Source of the DNA: Syntrophomonadaceae bacterium
GTDB taxonomy: Bacteria; Bacillota; Syntrophomonadia; Syntrophomonadales; Syntrophomonadaceae
Length of the DNA stretch: 35,802 nucleotides
Reading direction: 5' to 3'
NCBI GenBank assembly: GCA_012520725.1
Contig: JAAYNQ010000125.1
Coordinates: 1 to 35,802, forward strand
Below are positions 6,073 through 14,903 of the stretch, one piece after another. The translations under genes and the position numbers were made by a program. Under the pieces are notes generated by a model. The model was not told the origin of the DNA. It searched no databases and saw only the letters and a list, made by a program, of their open reading frames with translations. Positions within the stretch are counted from its first letter, which is position 1. Each line of letters opens with the position of its first letter.

Positions 6073-7302
6073 TTGAGCAACAAACTGTTCGACCAGTGGG
6101 GAGGAATTATGAAGGTCAGGCTGCAGGGAGCCCGGCCGGAAAAGATTGTTAATATGGCTTTAGCCCGGGGTATATTCTTGTGGGATGTCAAGAAAGAAAA
6201 AGATTTCATGACTTTTCGTATAAGAAGCAGCGGATATGAGGCTCTAAAAAGCCTGGCGGATGAAAACGCTTATGATATGGAAGTACTTGATAGAAGAGGG
6301 CTGCCTTTCATGAAGTCTGCCATAAAAAGAAGAATGGCTTTTTTGGGCGGAGCCCTGGGTTTTATTCTAGCTCTATATATTCTCTCTTCCTTCGTATGGT
6401 TTATCAGCGTGGAGGGCAACGATAGAATTAATGATAAAGAGATACTGGATACAGCACGGCGTTATGGTGTATATCAGGGAGCGGCCAAATGGAATTTTAG
6501 CCGCAATGATGCTGAAGAAGCAATCTTACGGGAAATCAAAGACCTGAGTTATATCAAGATAGATATCAGAGGAGTAAAAGCCCACATTGAAGTAGTGGAA
6601 AAAGTCATCCCAGGTGAGGAAATAAACGGTCCTTGTCATTTAATAGCCAGCCAGGACGGAGTAATTGAAGAAATCATAGTCTTGGACGGTCAAGCCCGGG
6701 TAAAGGAAGGTGACACAGTAGCCAAAGGAGACGTACTGGTGTCAGGCCTGGTAATTCCAGAAATAAATCCTTACATGCCGCCGGAGGCCAACCAGAATCT
6801 AGATCCTTACCTGGTTCGAGCCCGGGGAATTGTCAAAGCCCGGGTATGGTTTGAAGGATACGGGGAGTGTAGTCTTTACCAGGAAAAACGGGTACTTACC
6901 GGGAGTAAAGAGCATCGGATCTATTTTAAGACTCCCTGGAATGAATTTAAAATATTTGGTGATGATAAAACTGGTTTCGCTTTGTACCAGAGCAGTGAAA
7001 AGACTAATACTATCAATACCCCCTGGGGAGCTTTTGAGTTGCTGAGAATAGTCTTGCAGGAAGAAAGAGTGGAAAAGAAGCAATACACTGAGGCTGAAGC
7101 CAGGAAGGTGGCAGAGAAGAAGGCTCTGGAGATTTTGCAGAAAAAGCTGGATAAATCGGAAAGCATTAATAATCCCAGGATTGAAGTTTTATCAGCTCCC
7201 AGTGAATCGGTACTGAGGGTTAAAGCAGCGGTAGAAATCATTAGGGAAATTACTGAGGCTAAGCCTATAAAAGAAGGCGAAAATGGCAATAAAAGCTTAT
7301 GA
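6073..7302 (+). CDS. yqfD: Sporulation protein YqfD
   Basis: This 409-residue membrane protein follows yqfC by 14 nt. A cytoplasmic N-terminal region of about 80 residues is followed by one clear membrane segment (about residues 87-107, in MAFLGGALGFILALYILSSF). A large outer part comes next, with the family sequence VWFISVEGNDRINDKEI and a Lys/Glu-rich tail. The TTG start at 6073 follows GGGGGT. An in-frame ATG at 6109 has an equally good GGGGAGG, but starting there would remove residues that align by eye with the Bacillus N-terminus (MSNKLFDQWGGIMKV). YqfD is conserved in spore formers and needed for efficient sporulation; its biochemical role is unclear. Confidence 0.9.
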   Translation: MSNKLFDQWGGIMKVRLQGARPEKIVNMALARGIFLWDVKKEKDFMTFRIRSSGYEALKSLADENAYDMEVLDRRGLPFMKSAIKRRMAFLGGALGFILALYILSSFVWFISVEGNDRINDKEILDTARRYGVYQGAAKWNFSRNDAEEAILREIKDLSYIKIDIRGVKAHIEVVEKVIPGEEINGPCHLIASQDGVIEEIIVLDGQARVKEGDTVAKGDVLVSGLVIPEINPYMPPEANQNLDPYLVRARGIVKARVWFEGYGECSLYQEKRVLTGSKEHRIYFKTPWNEFKIFGDDKTGFALYQSSEKTNTINTPWGAFELLRIVLQEERVEKKQYTEAEARKVAEKKALEILQKKLDKSESINNPRIEVLSAPSESVLRVKAAVEIIREITEAKPIKEGENGNKSL

Positions 7303-7368
7303 TATGCTATAATTACTAAGATAAATAAATAGTAAAGATCATACTTGATGTTTGGAGGGAAACCTTTA

Positions 7369-8343
7369 TTGACAAGAAAAGAGGCTAGGGTATCTATTGA
7401 TGATAATGAAAAGGCTGTAATACTATTCGGAAGTAATGATGAGAACTTCAAGTATCTTAAGAGTATCAGTAATGTCGATATGTTCTCCCGGGGAGGGGAT
7501 ATCCTTCTATCCGGGGAAGAAGAACAGGTAAATGCTGCCTGTGAACTCCTGCGTAGTTTGATCGATATGGTGGAAACCGAGGGACAGCTGACTATTAATG
7601 ATATCAACTACTTGAATGGGCTGATGGCCAAGGGAGCAAAAGTAAGAGCCCAGGAGGTGGTATCCGGTCCTCTCTTAACTACCGTTCGGGGAAAGGTAAT
7701 AAAGGCAAAAACTCTGGGGCAGAAGCGTTATGTTCAGTCTATCATTCGCGATGATATCGTATTTGGTATTGGACCTGCTGGAACCGGCAAGACATACCTG
7801 GCGGTGGTTATGGCAGTTCGAGCCCTTAAGAATAAAGAAGTGGAACGGATCATACTGGTCCGGCCAGCGGTAGAAGCAGGAGAGAAGCTGGGCTTTTTGC
7901 CGGGAGACTTGATTGAAAAGGTAAATCCTTATCTAAGGCCTTTATATGACAGTCTATTCGATATTTTGGGGGTAGATGTAACTCAAAGATACCTGGAGAA
8001 AAACATTATTGAGGTGGCTCCTTTGGCTTATATGAGGGGCCGAACCTTAAACGATGCCTTTATTATTTTAGATGAAGCCCAAAACACTACTCCCCAGCAA
8101 ATGAAGATGTTTCTGACCCGGCTTGGTTTTGGATCGAAGGCGGTGGTAACCGGGGATGTCACCCAGGTGGATTTACCTAAAGAGGAATACTCGGGATTGG
8201 TGGAAGTTCAGAGAATACTTCACCTGGTAAAAGGAATATCCTTTGAGTACCTGAGTAAACAGGACGTCATTCGTCACCCCCTGGTCCAAAAGATTATCGA
8301 CGCCTATGAAATATTTGAGGCTAATGAAGAGAAAAGCAATTGA
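7369..8343 (+). CDS. phoH: PhoH-like ATPase
   Basis: This 324-residue P-loop protein of the PhoH family has Walker A GPAGTGKT at residues 135-142. IILVRPAVEAGEKLGFLPGDL and the Walker B region FIILDEAQNTTPQQMKMFLTR follow, both hallmarks of PhoH, with VTGDVTQVDLP as a further family motif. A KH-like N-terminal region precedes the ATPase domain. The TTG at 7369 has GGAGGG 9 nt upstream and is preferred over TTG/ATG at 7345/7348, which lie before that site. PhoH is an RNA-linked ATPase that commonly sits beside ybeY and era. The neighbourhood supports a role in RNA or ribosome metabolism. Confidence 0.92.
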   Translation: MTRKEARVSIDDNEKAVILFGSNDENFKYLKSISNVDMFSRGGDILLSGEEEQVNAACELLRSLIDMVETEGQLTINDINYLNGLMAKGAKVRAQEVVSGPLLTTVRGKVIKAKTLGQKRYVQSIIRDDIVFGIGPAGTGKTYLAVVMAVRALKNKEVERIILVRPAVEAGEKLGFLPGDLIEKVNPYLRPLYDSLFDILGVDVTQRYLEKNIIEVAPLAYMRGRTLNDAFIILDEAQNTTPQQMKMFLTRLGFGSKAVVTGDVTQVDLPKEEYSGLVEVQRILHLVKGISFEYLSKQDVIRHPLVQKIIDAYEIFEANEEKSN

Positions 8344-8396
8344 AGAAATATACATACTGTTGGCGAAAAGCTTAAGGCTTTTTAAGGAGAGTATTA

Positions 8397-10589
8397 ATGG
8401 GAATTTCCAAAATTCTTAGCAGTTTATGGAGAAATATTAGCCTATTTTTAAAAAACTCTAATATAAAAAAGGGTTTAAGTATATTCCTATTCTTTTCTAT
8501 AACTATTCTTATTTTATTCAGCAATTTTAATCCCAAGCAGGTAATGTTAAAGCCCGATGAAGTGGCCCCCCGGGATATTCAATCCAATGTTAATGCTACC
8601 ATTATTGACATAAAACAGACCGAAGAGTTGAAAAAACAAGCGGCAGCCAAAGTGCAGAAGGTTTATCATGAGGATACCTATGCCCTTACTAGCGCGGAAA
8701 ACGATATTGATCTATTCTATTCCAACCTGGAGAATATTCTGTTGACCGGTGAGGGCGAAGAACTGAATAGGGAGCAGGCCAAAGCTGCATTAGTAGACCT
8801 GCTGAAGAGCACCAGCACCCGCTTTAGTGATCTGGTTATAGATAACAATACCCTGGCTGACTATTTACTAAATTCCAGCCCGGAAGACCTGCAGCAGATG
8901 AAGCAGATCTCTCTGACCATAGTCCAAAGTGTAATGGATAAGCCGGTAACCGACGAGACCATGGAGGACTTAAACCTGGAAGCGGCCAGCAAGATTGAGG
9001 TTTTACCCTATTCTCCGGAGGCCCGGGAAATAATCAAGTTGGTGAGCATCAATTCCCTAAGACCCAATCTCATTTATAACGAAGAAAAAACCAAGTTGGC
9101 TATCCAGGAAGCTATGGATTCAGTATCACCGGTACAAAAAAACATTAAAGCCGGGGAGATAATAGTACGGGAGGGTAATCGGGTTACCGAAGAACAGATT
9201 GCCATACTGGAACAGCTGGGTATACAAAGGACTAATAATTACACTTTAACCCTGATCGGCACTGCTTTATTTGTCTTTTTGACCTTTTGGCTGGTGATAG
9301 ATTTTATCCGCAGGTATTATCCGGAAATTTACAAAAACGATATGCTGCTTTTGCTATTGGGCTTGGTTTTTGTTTTGGTAATATCAATAAGCCGGTTTTT
9401 GACCATAATCAAGGTGGGAGATCAACCGGCACTAGGCAATTTGATCGGATATCTGGCTCCAGTAGCTGCAGGCTCCATGCTGATTGCTATTCTGCTGGAC
9501 GACCATCTGGCCTACTTTATGACCTTGATCATAGCCCTGTATGTAGGATTGCTGACCGAAGGGAACCAGCTTTTTTATGCCATTACTGCTTTGGTAGGGG
9601 GAACCGTTGGAATTTTCCAGGTTCACCGGGTAGAACAAACTTCAGATCTGGCTAAATCCGGTCTATACATTGCCTTAGCCAATATAGCAACTATTATTAC
9701 CTTGCTTTTTATCGGAGATGATCTTAATCTCAATAGCCTGCTTTTGGGGTCAGCTATAGGTGCAATAAATGGTATTTTGTCAGCCGTATTGATGATAGGG
9801 GTACTGCCTTACCTGGAAGCTGCCTTCTCTATTACCAGTATGAGCAAGCTCCTGGAGCTTTCCAATCCCAATCATCCTCTGTTAAAGCGTCTGCTTCTGG
9901 AGGCTCCAGGCACCTATCATCATAGTTTAATGGTGGGTAATTTGGCTGAAGCATCCGCTGAATCCATTGGTGCTAATCCTCTCCTGGTAAGGGTAGGTTC
10001 TTTGTACCATGATATAGGTAAGATTAAACGGCCGGAATACTTTGTGGAAAACCAGCGGGGATTTGAAAATCCCCATGAAAAAATCGCTCCCGCTTTGAGT
10101 ACTCTGATTATAACCTCCCATGTTAAAGAAGGGGTGGAAATGGCCCGGGAGGCCCGTTTGCCGGATGCCGTCATAGACTTTATCGAACAACATCATGGCA
10201 CCAGTTTGGCCAAGTATTTTTACAGCCGGGCTTTGGAGGAGGACAGAGACGGCAGTGTGAATGAAGATAATTTTAGATATGATGGACCTAAACCGAGGAG
10301 TAAAGAAACCGCCCTGGTAATGTTGGCCGATTCAGTAGAAGCGGCGGTAAGATCTCTGGATACCCCCACCCCGGAAAAGATACGGGATATGGTGCGTATC
10401 CTGGTTAAGGATAAATTAAATGACGGCCAACTGGAAATGTGTGATCTGACCTTTAAGGATTTGGATACTATCGCTAAATCTTTTAACAAGGTATTAGAAG
10501 GTATATACCATAAACGTATTGAGTATCCGGAAATAATACAAAAAGAATTTGATCAAGGGGGCAATAACACTGGAAACGATGATGATTAA
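8397..10589 (+). CDS. yqfF: 7TM-HD family cyclic-di-AMP phosphodiesterase (PgpH/YqfF type)
   Basis: This 730-residue protein has an N-terminal membrane helix (about residues 25-43), then an extracellular 7TMR-HDED-type region to about residue 280. A group of seven hydrophobic segments runs to about residue 480, followed by a cytoplasmic HD domain. The metal-binding residues are visible as H508-H509 in TYHHSLMVGN and H538-D539 in YHDIGK, with later EQHHGT and MLADSVEAA. Listeria and Bacillus members degrade c-di-AMP, which makes that the likely activity here. The ATG has AAGGAG upstream. The gene lies between phoH and ybeY as in Bacillus, and its end overlaps the ybeY start by 11 nt, suggesting translational coupling. 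Confidence 0.92.
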   Translation: MGISKILSSLWRNISLFLKNSNIKKGLSIFLFFSITILILFSNFNPKQVMLKPDEVAPRDIQSNVNATIIDIKQTEELKKQAAAKVQKVYHEDTYALTSAENDIDLFYSNLENILLTGEGEELNREQAKAALVDLLKSTSTRFSDLVIDNNTLADYLLNSSPEDLQQMKQISLTIVQSVMDKPVTDETMEDLNLEAASKIEVLPYSPEAREIIKLVSINSLRPNLIYNEEKTKLAIQEAMDSVSPVQKNIKAGEIIVREGNRVTEEQIAILEQLGIQRTNNYTLTLIGTALFVFLTFWLVIDFIRRYYPEIYKNDMLLLLLGLVFVLVISISRFLTIIKVGDQPALGNLIGYLAPVAAGSMLIAILLDDHLAYFMTLIIALYVGLLTEGNQLFYAITALVGGTVGIFQVHRVEQTSDLAKSGLYIALANIATIITLLFIGDDLNLNSLLLGSAIGAINGILSAVLMIGVLPYLEAAFSITSMSKLLELSNPNHPLLKRLLLEAPGTYHHSLMVGNLAEASAESIGANPLLVRVGSLYHDIGKIKRPEYFVENQRGFENPHEKIAPALSTLIITSHVKEGVEMAREARLPDAVIDFIEQHHGTSLAKYFYSRALEEDRDGSVNEDNFRYDGPKPRSKETALVMLADSVEAAVRSLDTPTPEKIRDMVRILVKDKLNDGQLEMCDLTFKDLDTIAKSFNKVLEGIYHKRIEYPEIIQKEFDQGGNNTGNDDD

Positions 10590-11040
10590 CCAGCAAGATC
10601 GGGTAGAATTCACCCCAGCCCTGGAAGCAAGCTTAAGGGGAATTGCCGATGAAGCCGCCCAGAGACTTGGCATTTCTTCTTCCAGTGAATTAAGCCTGTT
10701 GCTGGTGGACAATGAATATATTAAAGAATTGAATTTTATGTACCGGGGTAAAGATGAAGCTACCGATGTACTTTCTTTTGCCATGAATGAACTGGGTGAG
10801 GAGGAACCGGAATTAGAGGAACTGGATGACATCAATATGCTGGGCGATATAGTAATTTCGGTGGAACAGGCCTGGCATCAGAGTCAGGAATACGGTCATA
10901 GTCTGGAGCGGGAATTGGGTTACCTGCTGGTTCATGGCCTCCTGCATCTATTGGGATATGACCATGAGAGCGAAAGGGAGCAAAAGCTGATGCGGGAATG
11001 GGAAGAAAAAATTATGAGTGCCGTTGGCTTAAGCAGGTAG
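10579..11040 (+). CDS. ybeY: Endoribonuclease YbeY (rRNA maturation factor)
   Basis: This 153-residue protein has the zinc-binding motif HGLLHLLGYDH near residues 118-128, the three-histidine site of the UPF0054/YbeY family. Upstream come YRGKDEATDVLSFAM and LGDIVISVEQA, also diagnostic. YbeY acts in 16S rRNA 3'-end processing and ribosome quality control. The ATG at 10579 lies inside the end of yqfF. A TTG 30 nt earlier is in frame, but the length and N-terminus of homologs favour 10579 (or the adjacent ATG at 10582). Nearby phoH and era fit the ribosome-maturation theme. Confidence 0.92.
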   Translation: MMINQQDRVEFTPALEASLRGIADEAAQRLGISSSSELSLLLVDNEYIKELNFMYRGKDEATDVLSFAMNELGEEEPELEELDDINMLGDIVISVEQAWHQSQEYGHSLERELGYLLVHGLLHLLGYDHESEREQKLMREWEEKIMSAVGLSR

Positions 11041-11050
11041 GTTATTTATA

Positions 11051-11410
11051 ATGAAGCGAAGATCTTTCCCGGAAAGTATGGCCTCTGCAGTATCAGGACT
11101 CATTATGATAGTAAGGTCCGAAAGGAATATGAAAATTCATTTATTAGCGGCTTTTTTGGCTAGCACCCTGGGGCTGCTATTGGATATTGATAGAATGGAG
11201 TGGGGCTTGCTGGCCTTAACTATATTCCTGGTGCTGATAGCCGAAGCGGTCAACACCGCTCTGGAAAGGGTGGTAGACCTGGTAACCTCTGAGTATCATC
11301 CCCTGGCCCGGGCGGCGAAGAATGCTGCGGCAGGTGCTGTTTTGCTCAGTGCCATAAATGCCCTGATTATGGCTTTTATAATATTTGGTCCCTATTTGGG
11401 CTTAAGCTAA
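11051..11410 (+). CDS. dgkA: Undecaprenol/diacylglycerol kinase (DgkA family)
   Basis: This 119-residue protein has three membrane helices. The N-terminal SERNMKIHLLAA and the central AEAVNTALERVVDL carry the family Glu65, Asn68 and Glu72. The enzyme phosphorylates undecaprenol (Gram-positive type) or diacylglycerol at the membrane and feeds the lipid carrier pool for wall synthesis. One feature is unusual: the conserved Lys-Asp pair of the family (AKDxAAGAV) reads K90-N91 here (AKNAAAGAV), a change possible by one base. From work on the E. coli enzyme, as I recall it, that Asp is important for catalysis. The gene lies 10 nt after ybeY in the usual order. Confidence 0.9.
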   Translation: MKRRSFPESMASAVSGLIMIVRSERNMKIHLLAAFLASTLGLLLDIDRMEWGLLALTIFLVLIAEAVNTALERVVDLVTSEYHPLARAAKNAAAGAVLLSAINALIMAFIIFGPYLGLS

Positions 11411-11613
11411 ACTAAAGCTCTTAAAGGAGCTGTACTGATTCTCGTTCCGGTAGCTAGTGGAAGTCTGACTTGAATAAATAAATGCAGTGGGATGCTTACT
11501 GTTTCTAATTATTTCAAGGCTATAGTTTTTATAAATCCTGGTAGTTTAATTAATAATAATAAGATATAATTTTATTTTGACGCCTTACATTAATAGAATT
11601 GGAGGATGGGGCA

Positions 11614-12009
11614 GTGGAAGTAGCTGCACTTTTACAGGAAGCCCAAAAAGCTCAGCAGAAATCATATTCACCTTATTCCCGATTTAAAGTGGGGGCAGCC
11701 TTGTTGGGCCAATCGGGACAGGTCTATACCGGAAGCAATATTGAAAACTCTTCCTATGGTTTAAGTATCTGTGCCGAACGCACAGCCCTGTTCAATGCTG
11801 TCAACCAGGGTGAAAGGGAATTTAAGGCTATTGCCGTGAAGGGCAGCGGAAAGGGATTTATTTATCCTTGTGGTGCCTGCTTACAGGTATTGGCTGAATT
11901 TGCTCCCCATCTACGGATTATAGTAGGCAATGAAGAAGATGAATGGGAAGAATATCTTCTGAGTGACTTATTGCCCCAGGCCTTTAACTTGTCGACACAG
12001 GAGGGTTAA
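11614..12009 (+). CDS. cdd: Cytidine deaminase
   Basis: This 131-residue protein has the length of the small tetrameric cytidine deaminases. YSPYSRFKVGAALL is the N-terminal motif, NIENSSYGLSICAERTAL carries the zinc-binding Cys and the proton-shuttling Glu of CAE, and YPCGACLQVL carries the second Cys pair. It converts cytidine and deoxycytidine to uridine forms. The GTG at 11614 has GGAGG 8 nt upstream; a TTG at 11599 is in frame but precedes that site. A gap of about 200 nt after dgkA may hold a promoter, though no clear one is seen. The era start follows 5 nt after the stop. Confidence 0.93.
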   Translation: MEVAALLQEAQKAQQKSYSPYSRFKVGAALLGQSGQVYTGSNIENSSYGLSICAERTALFNAVNQGEREFKAIAVKGSGKGFIYPCGACLQVLAEFAPHLRIIVGNEEDEWEEYLLSDLLPQAFNLSTQEG

Positions 12010-12014
12010 TATCG

Positions 12015-12896
12015 TTGAAATCAGGATTTGTTAGCATAGTAGGTCGGCCTAATGTAGGCAAATCTACTCTGATAAATACCATAATAGGAGAAAAAATTGC
12101 TATCGTCTCTGATAAGCCTCAGACCACCCGGAACCGCTTGCAGGGAATTTATACTTCGGATCAGGGCCAGATTATCTTTGTTGATACCCCAGGCATTCAT
12201 AAACCCAGGCACAGGTTGGGAGAATACATGGTGCAGGTATCCACCCGCAGCTTGCAGGAAGTTGATCTGGTTTATTATATTACCGATATTACCCGGCCTT
12301 ATGGAGGAGGAGAGGAGTTTATTATCAATTACTTGCAGCGATCTCCAGTTCCTGTATTCCTGGTGGTTAACAAGATGGATTTAAATGGAGAAGAACGCCT
12401 GCCCGAGTTTATAATGCCTTTTACTGCCCAGATGAGCTTTGCTGAGATAGTACCGGTTTCAGCTGCTGTAGGCACCAATCTGTCTCAGCTATTGGAGAAA
12501 ACCCTGACCTATCTGCCTGAAGGCCCTTTGTATTATCCGGAAGATGATATGACTGATCAGCCTCTTTCTTTTATAATTAGCGAATTAATCAGGGAAAAGG
12601 CTTTGGTGCTCACCCGGGATGAGATACCTCACTCCCTGGCGGTAGAGATTGAAGAATTCAAACAGCAAAGAGGGGGCAAGGTGTATTTAAGAGGGGTAAT
12701 ATATACCGAAAGAGATTCCCAGAAAGGGATAGTGATCGGCAGAAACGGACAAATGTTAAAACAAATCGGAGAACAAGCCCGCTTAGACATTGAAGAACTG
12801 CTAAAGCAATCAGTTTACCTGGAACTGTGGGTAAAGGTAAAGAAAAACTGGCGGGATAGTGAAAACAATCTCAGACAATTGGGATATCAACTATAA
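12015..12896 (+). CDS. era: Ribosome-assembly GTPase Era
   Basis: This 293-residue protein has an N-terminal GTPase domain: G1 GRPNVGKST, G2 region around KPQTTRNRLQGIY, G3 DTPGIH, G4 NKMD, and VSA as G5. The C-terminal KH domain contains VIGRNGQMLKQIGEQAR. Era binds the 3' end of 16S rRNA and acts in 30S assembly. The TTG start (12015) follows GGAGGG at the end of cdd by a normal spacing. Length and motifs are complete and nothing is unusual. Confidence 0.95.
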   Translation: MKSGFVSIVGRPNVGKSTLINTIIGEKIAIVSDKPQTTRNRLQGIYTSDQGQIIFVDTPGIHKPRHRLGEYMVQVSTRSLQEVDLVYYITDITRPYGGGEEFIINYLQRSPVPVFLVVNKMDLNGEERLPEFIMPFTAQMSFAEIVPVSAAVGTNLSQLLEKTLTYLPEGPLYYPEDDMTDQPLSFIISELIREKALVLTRDEIPHSLAVEIEEFKQQRGGKVYLRGVIYTERDSQKGIVIGRNGQMLKQIGEQARLDIEELLKQSVYLELWVKVKKNWRDSENNLRQLGYQL

Positions 12897-12921
12897 TTCA
12901 GCCTAATTGGAGTTGATCTTA

Positions 12922-13632
12922 ATGCTGGCATCCTATTTGGACAGCACCAATCTTAAAGCTGACAGCAGGAGAGAAGATATAATAGACTTATGTCAAAGAG
13001 CAGCCGAATTGGAAATGGCTGCTGTTTGCGTTAATCCGGTACGGGTATCTCTGGCCCGGCAGGTTTTGCAGGGCAGTAAAGTAGGGCTGGCCACTGTAGT
13101 TGCCTTCCCTTTAGGGGCTACTCCAGCCCAAGTTAAGCAGCAGGAAGCCTTAAGAGCCTTAAAGGATGGGGCCAATGAATTGGATGTAGTTATCAATGGA
13201 GGAGCGGTGAAAGACCGGGATTTTGACCTCTTAAGCCAGGAAATAAAACTGCTGCTGCAACTGAAAGAAGAATTTAACTATACCTTAAAGATCATAGTTG
13301 AAACCGCTATGCTTACAGTTGACGAATTAAAGCAGCTAACCCGACTGCTGGGGGATGCGGGAGTAGATTATATAAAGACTTCCACCGGCTTAGGCAGTCG
13401 GGGGGTGAGCATGGAAGATATAAGGATTATCAATGAGGTGAGAAAGCCCCAACTTAAGATAAAGGCCAGCGGAGGCATTAAAACCCTGGATTTTGCTCTG
13501 CAGCTGATAGGGGCCGGGGTAGAAAGGATAGGCAGCAGCAATGCGGAGGAGTTGCTGCAGGCCTATCGATGCCAAGAAGTGAGTTTAAATGGGGTTAATG
13601 GTTCAAAGGAGCAGCTTGGAAAAAGTGAGTAG
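12922..13632 (+). CDS. deoC: Deoxyribose-phosphate aldolase
   Basis: This 236-residue protein has the DeoC family sequence: ASYLDSTNLK at the N-terminus, AAVCVNPVRVSLAR, VVAFPLGA, NELDVVINGGA and KIIVETAMLT. The Schiff-base lysine is K152 in YIKTSTGLG, followed by KASGGIKTL. It splits deoxyribose-5-phosphate to glyceraldehyde-3-phosphate and acetaldehyde. The ATG at 12922 has GGAG 9 nt upstream; an in-frame TTG at 12907 would overlap that site. In Bacillus this gene is not between era and recO, so it is an insertion into the conserved block. With cdd nearby it suggests deoxynucleoside salvage. Its end overlaps recO by 8 nt. Confidence 0.94.
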   Translation: MLASYLDSTNLKADSRREDIIDLCQRAAELEMAAVCVNPVRVSLARQVLQGSKVGLATVVAFPLGATPAQVKQQEALRALKDGANELDVVINGGAVKDRDFDLLSQEIKLLLQLKEEFNYTLKIIVETAMLTVDELKQLTRLLGDAGVDYIKTSTGLGSRGVSMEDIRIINEVRKPQLKIKASGGIKTLDFALQLIGAGVERIGSSNAEELLQAYRCQEVSLNGVNGSKEQLGKSE

Positions 13633-14380
13633 TCGATATTATCAGAGCCGTGCAATAATTCTGAAAAATATGGATTATCGGGAAAGCGATAAAATAATTC
13701 ATTTGTTTACTGAAAAGGAAGGCAAATTAAGTGCTTTGGCTCGGGGAGTAAAAAAGCCTAAAAGCAGTTTGAGAGCCTGTGTCCAGCCTTTTTGTCATTC
13801 CTTTTTCCATTTTCACCGGGGGCGGGAAATGGAGTTGATAACTCAAGGCCGGCTTATGGAATTTTATGCTAATACCCGGGAAGATATATCACGACTGCTT
13901 TATGCCGTTTATATAATGGAACTACTGGATAAGTCTTTGTTGGATAAAATGCCTTTGCCTGATTTATACTACCATACCCTGGAGGTTCTGGAATATATCA
14001 ACCAATTGGGGATTAATCCTTTGATTATCAGGCATTTTGAACTGCAATTGCTGTTGAATCTGGGTTATTCGCCCAATTTGAATTCTTGTGTTAATTGTGG
14101 AAGTACAGAGCTGAGTGCTGTTAATATAGCCGCAGGGGGAGCAATATGCGAGGCTTGCCGGAAAGTTTCCGGTCCTATACACTCGATTTCTGCCCAGACT
14201 CTGGCTCTACTGCGCCTTTTAATGCGAGCGAAGCTTACCACTCTCAGCCGGGTTAAAGCATCGCCTGCTTCTCTAATGCAGTTGGAAAACCTGCTGGAGG
14301 CCTACCTGGAATACCACCTGGAAAGAAAGTTCAATTTGAGCCAGACCATCAAAAATCTAAAGGCCAAAATGATGATATGA
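13625..14380 (+). CDS. recO: DNA repair protein RecO
   Basis: This 251-residue protein has the RecO pattern: an N-terminal OB-fold with SRAIILKNMDYRESDKIIHL, then KLSALARGVKKPKS, an alpha-helical middle and a zinc finger with CVNCG and CEACR about 45 residues apart. RecO loads RecA on SSB-coated DNA in the RecFOR pathway. The GTG at 13625 overlaps the end of deoC by 8 nt. A TTG at 13616 is also possible and closer to the AAAGGAG site; the N-terminus of homologs does not decide between them. Confidence 0.9.
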   Translation: MSSRYYQSRAIILKNMDYRESDKIIHLFTEKEGKLSALARGVKKPKSSLRACVQPFCHSFFHFHRGREMELITQGRLMEFYANTREDISRLLYAVYIMELLDKSLLDKMPLPDLYYHTLEVLEYINQLGINPLIIRHFELQLLLNLGYSPNLNSCVNCGSTELSAVNIAAGGAICEACRKVSGPIHSISAQTLALLRLLMRAKLTTLSRVKASPASLMQLENLLEAYLEYHLERKFNLSQTIKNLKAKMMI

Positions 14381-14473
14381 TTTTAACTTTATGAAGCTAT
14401 GAAGAAAAAAATGATTCCCCTGCGGAAACGCTAGTATCATTGCTTGGGAGTATGATTTTCTAGGTGCTGCAGC

Positions 14474-14496
14474 GTGGTGTACCCTTCGGGCACCAC
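14474..14496 (+). other. GC hairpin in the recO-glyQ gap
   Basis: The arms GTGGTG and CACCAC enclose CCC-TTC-GGG, giving a compact, stable hairpin about 95 nt after recO. Only a weak T-rich stretch follows, so it is a poor intrinsic terminator. The rest of the gap from 14381 to 14620 has no gene I can recognise. Confidence 0.3.
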
Positions 14497-14620
14497 TGAT
14501 GTTTATGCATCCAAAGCCGCGAAAATATAACTTGGGCCGGGGGGCTAAACTTAATAATAAATTGAAAAAAAGGCTCAGAATTTGTTAATAATAATAGTAT
14601 GGCTTATGCCTTAATTAGCA

Positions 14621-14650
14621 TTGACACCAGCAAGTTCTGGTTGTTAAACT
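14621..14650 (+). promoter_or_regulatory. Likely sigma-A promoter for glyQS
   Basis: A perfect -35 box TTGACA (14621-14626) is followed after 18 bp by TAAACT (14645-14650) as a weak -10. It lies about 20 nt before the T-box leader, the right place for its start. Confidence 0.5.
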
Positions 14651-14670
14651 TATTTAAGAATTTTATATAT

Positions 14671-14886
14671 CCCAGTGATGAAAAAGAGTAGTAAGAAAGA
14701 TCGATCTCTCCCAGAGAGCCGGGGAAGCTGGAAACCGGCAGAGATTTCTTTCTGAAGGCGCTTTGGAACTGCCAGGAGGAAAGCCATTATGGTTAGTAAA
14801 GCCTGGGATTATTAAGGTGGGTGTAAAAACCAACCAGGGTGGAACCGCGGGTAAGCCCGTCCCTGTACAGGGACGGGTATTTATAT
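14671..14886 (+). promoter_or_regulatory. Glycyl T-box riboswitch with terminator/antiterminator
   Basis: The leader shows the ordered parts of a T-box. Stem I begins GATGAAAAAGAGTAGTA, with the AGTA of the specifier loop. The arms AGAAAGA/TCTTTCT and ATCTCT/AGAGAT form its upper stem. The 3' side of the specifier loop is GAA-GGC, so the specifier codon is GGC (14757-14759), glycine. The T-box sequence AGGGTGGAACCGCGGG is at 14836-14851. The terminator hairpin CCCGTCCCT/AGGGACGGG at 14856-14877 is followed by a T-rich run. Uncharged tRNA-Gly would promote readthrough into glyQS, as in Bacillus. Confidence 0.93.
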
Positions 14887-14903
14887 TCATGAGGAGGTAA
14901 TTT

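Noticed and set aside
7308-7313. TATAAT before phoH as a promoter
   Set aside because: No acceptable -35 box lies 16-18 bp upstream and the genes around it look like one operon.
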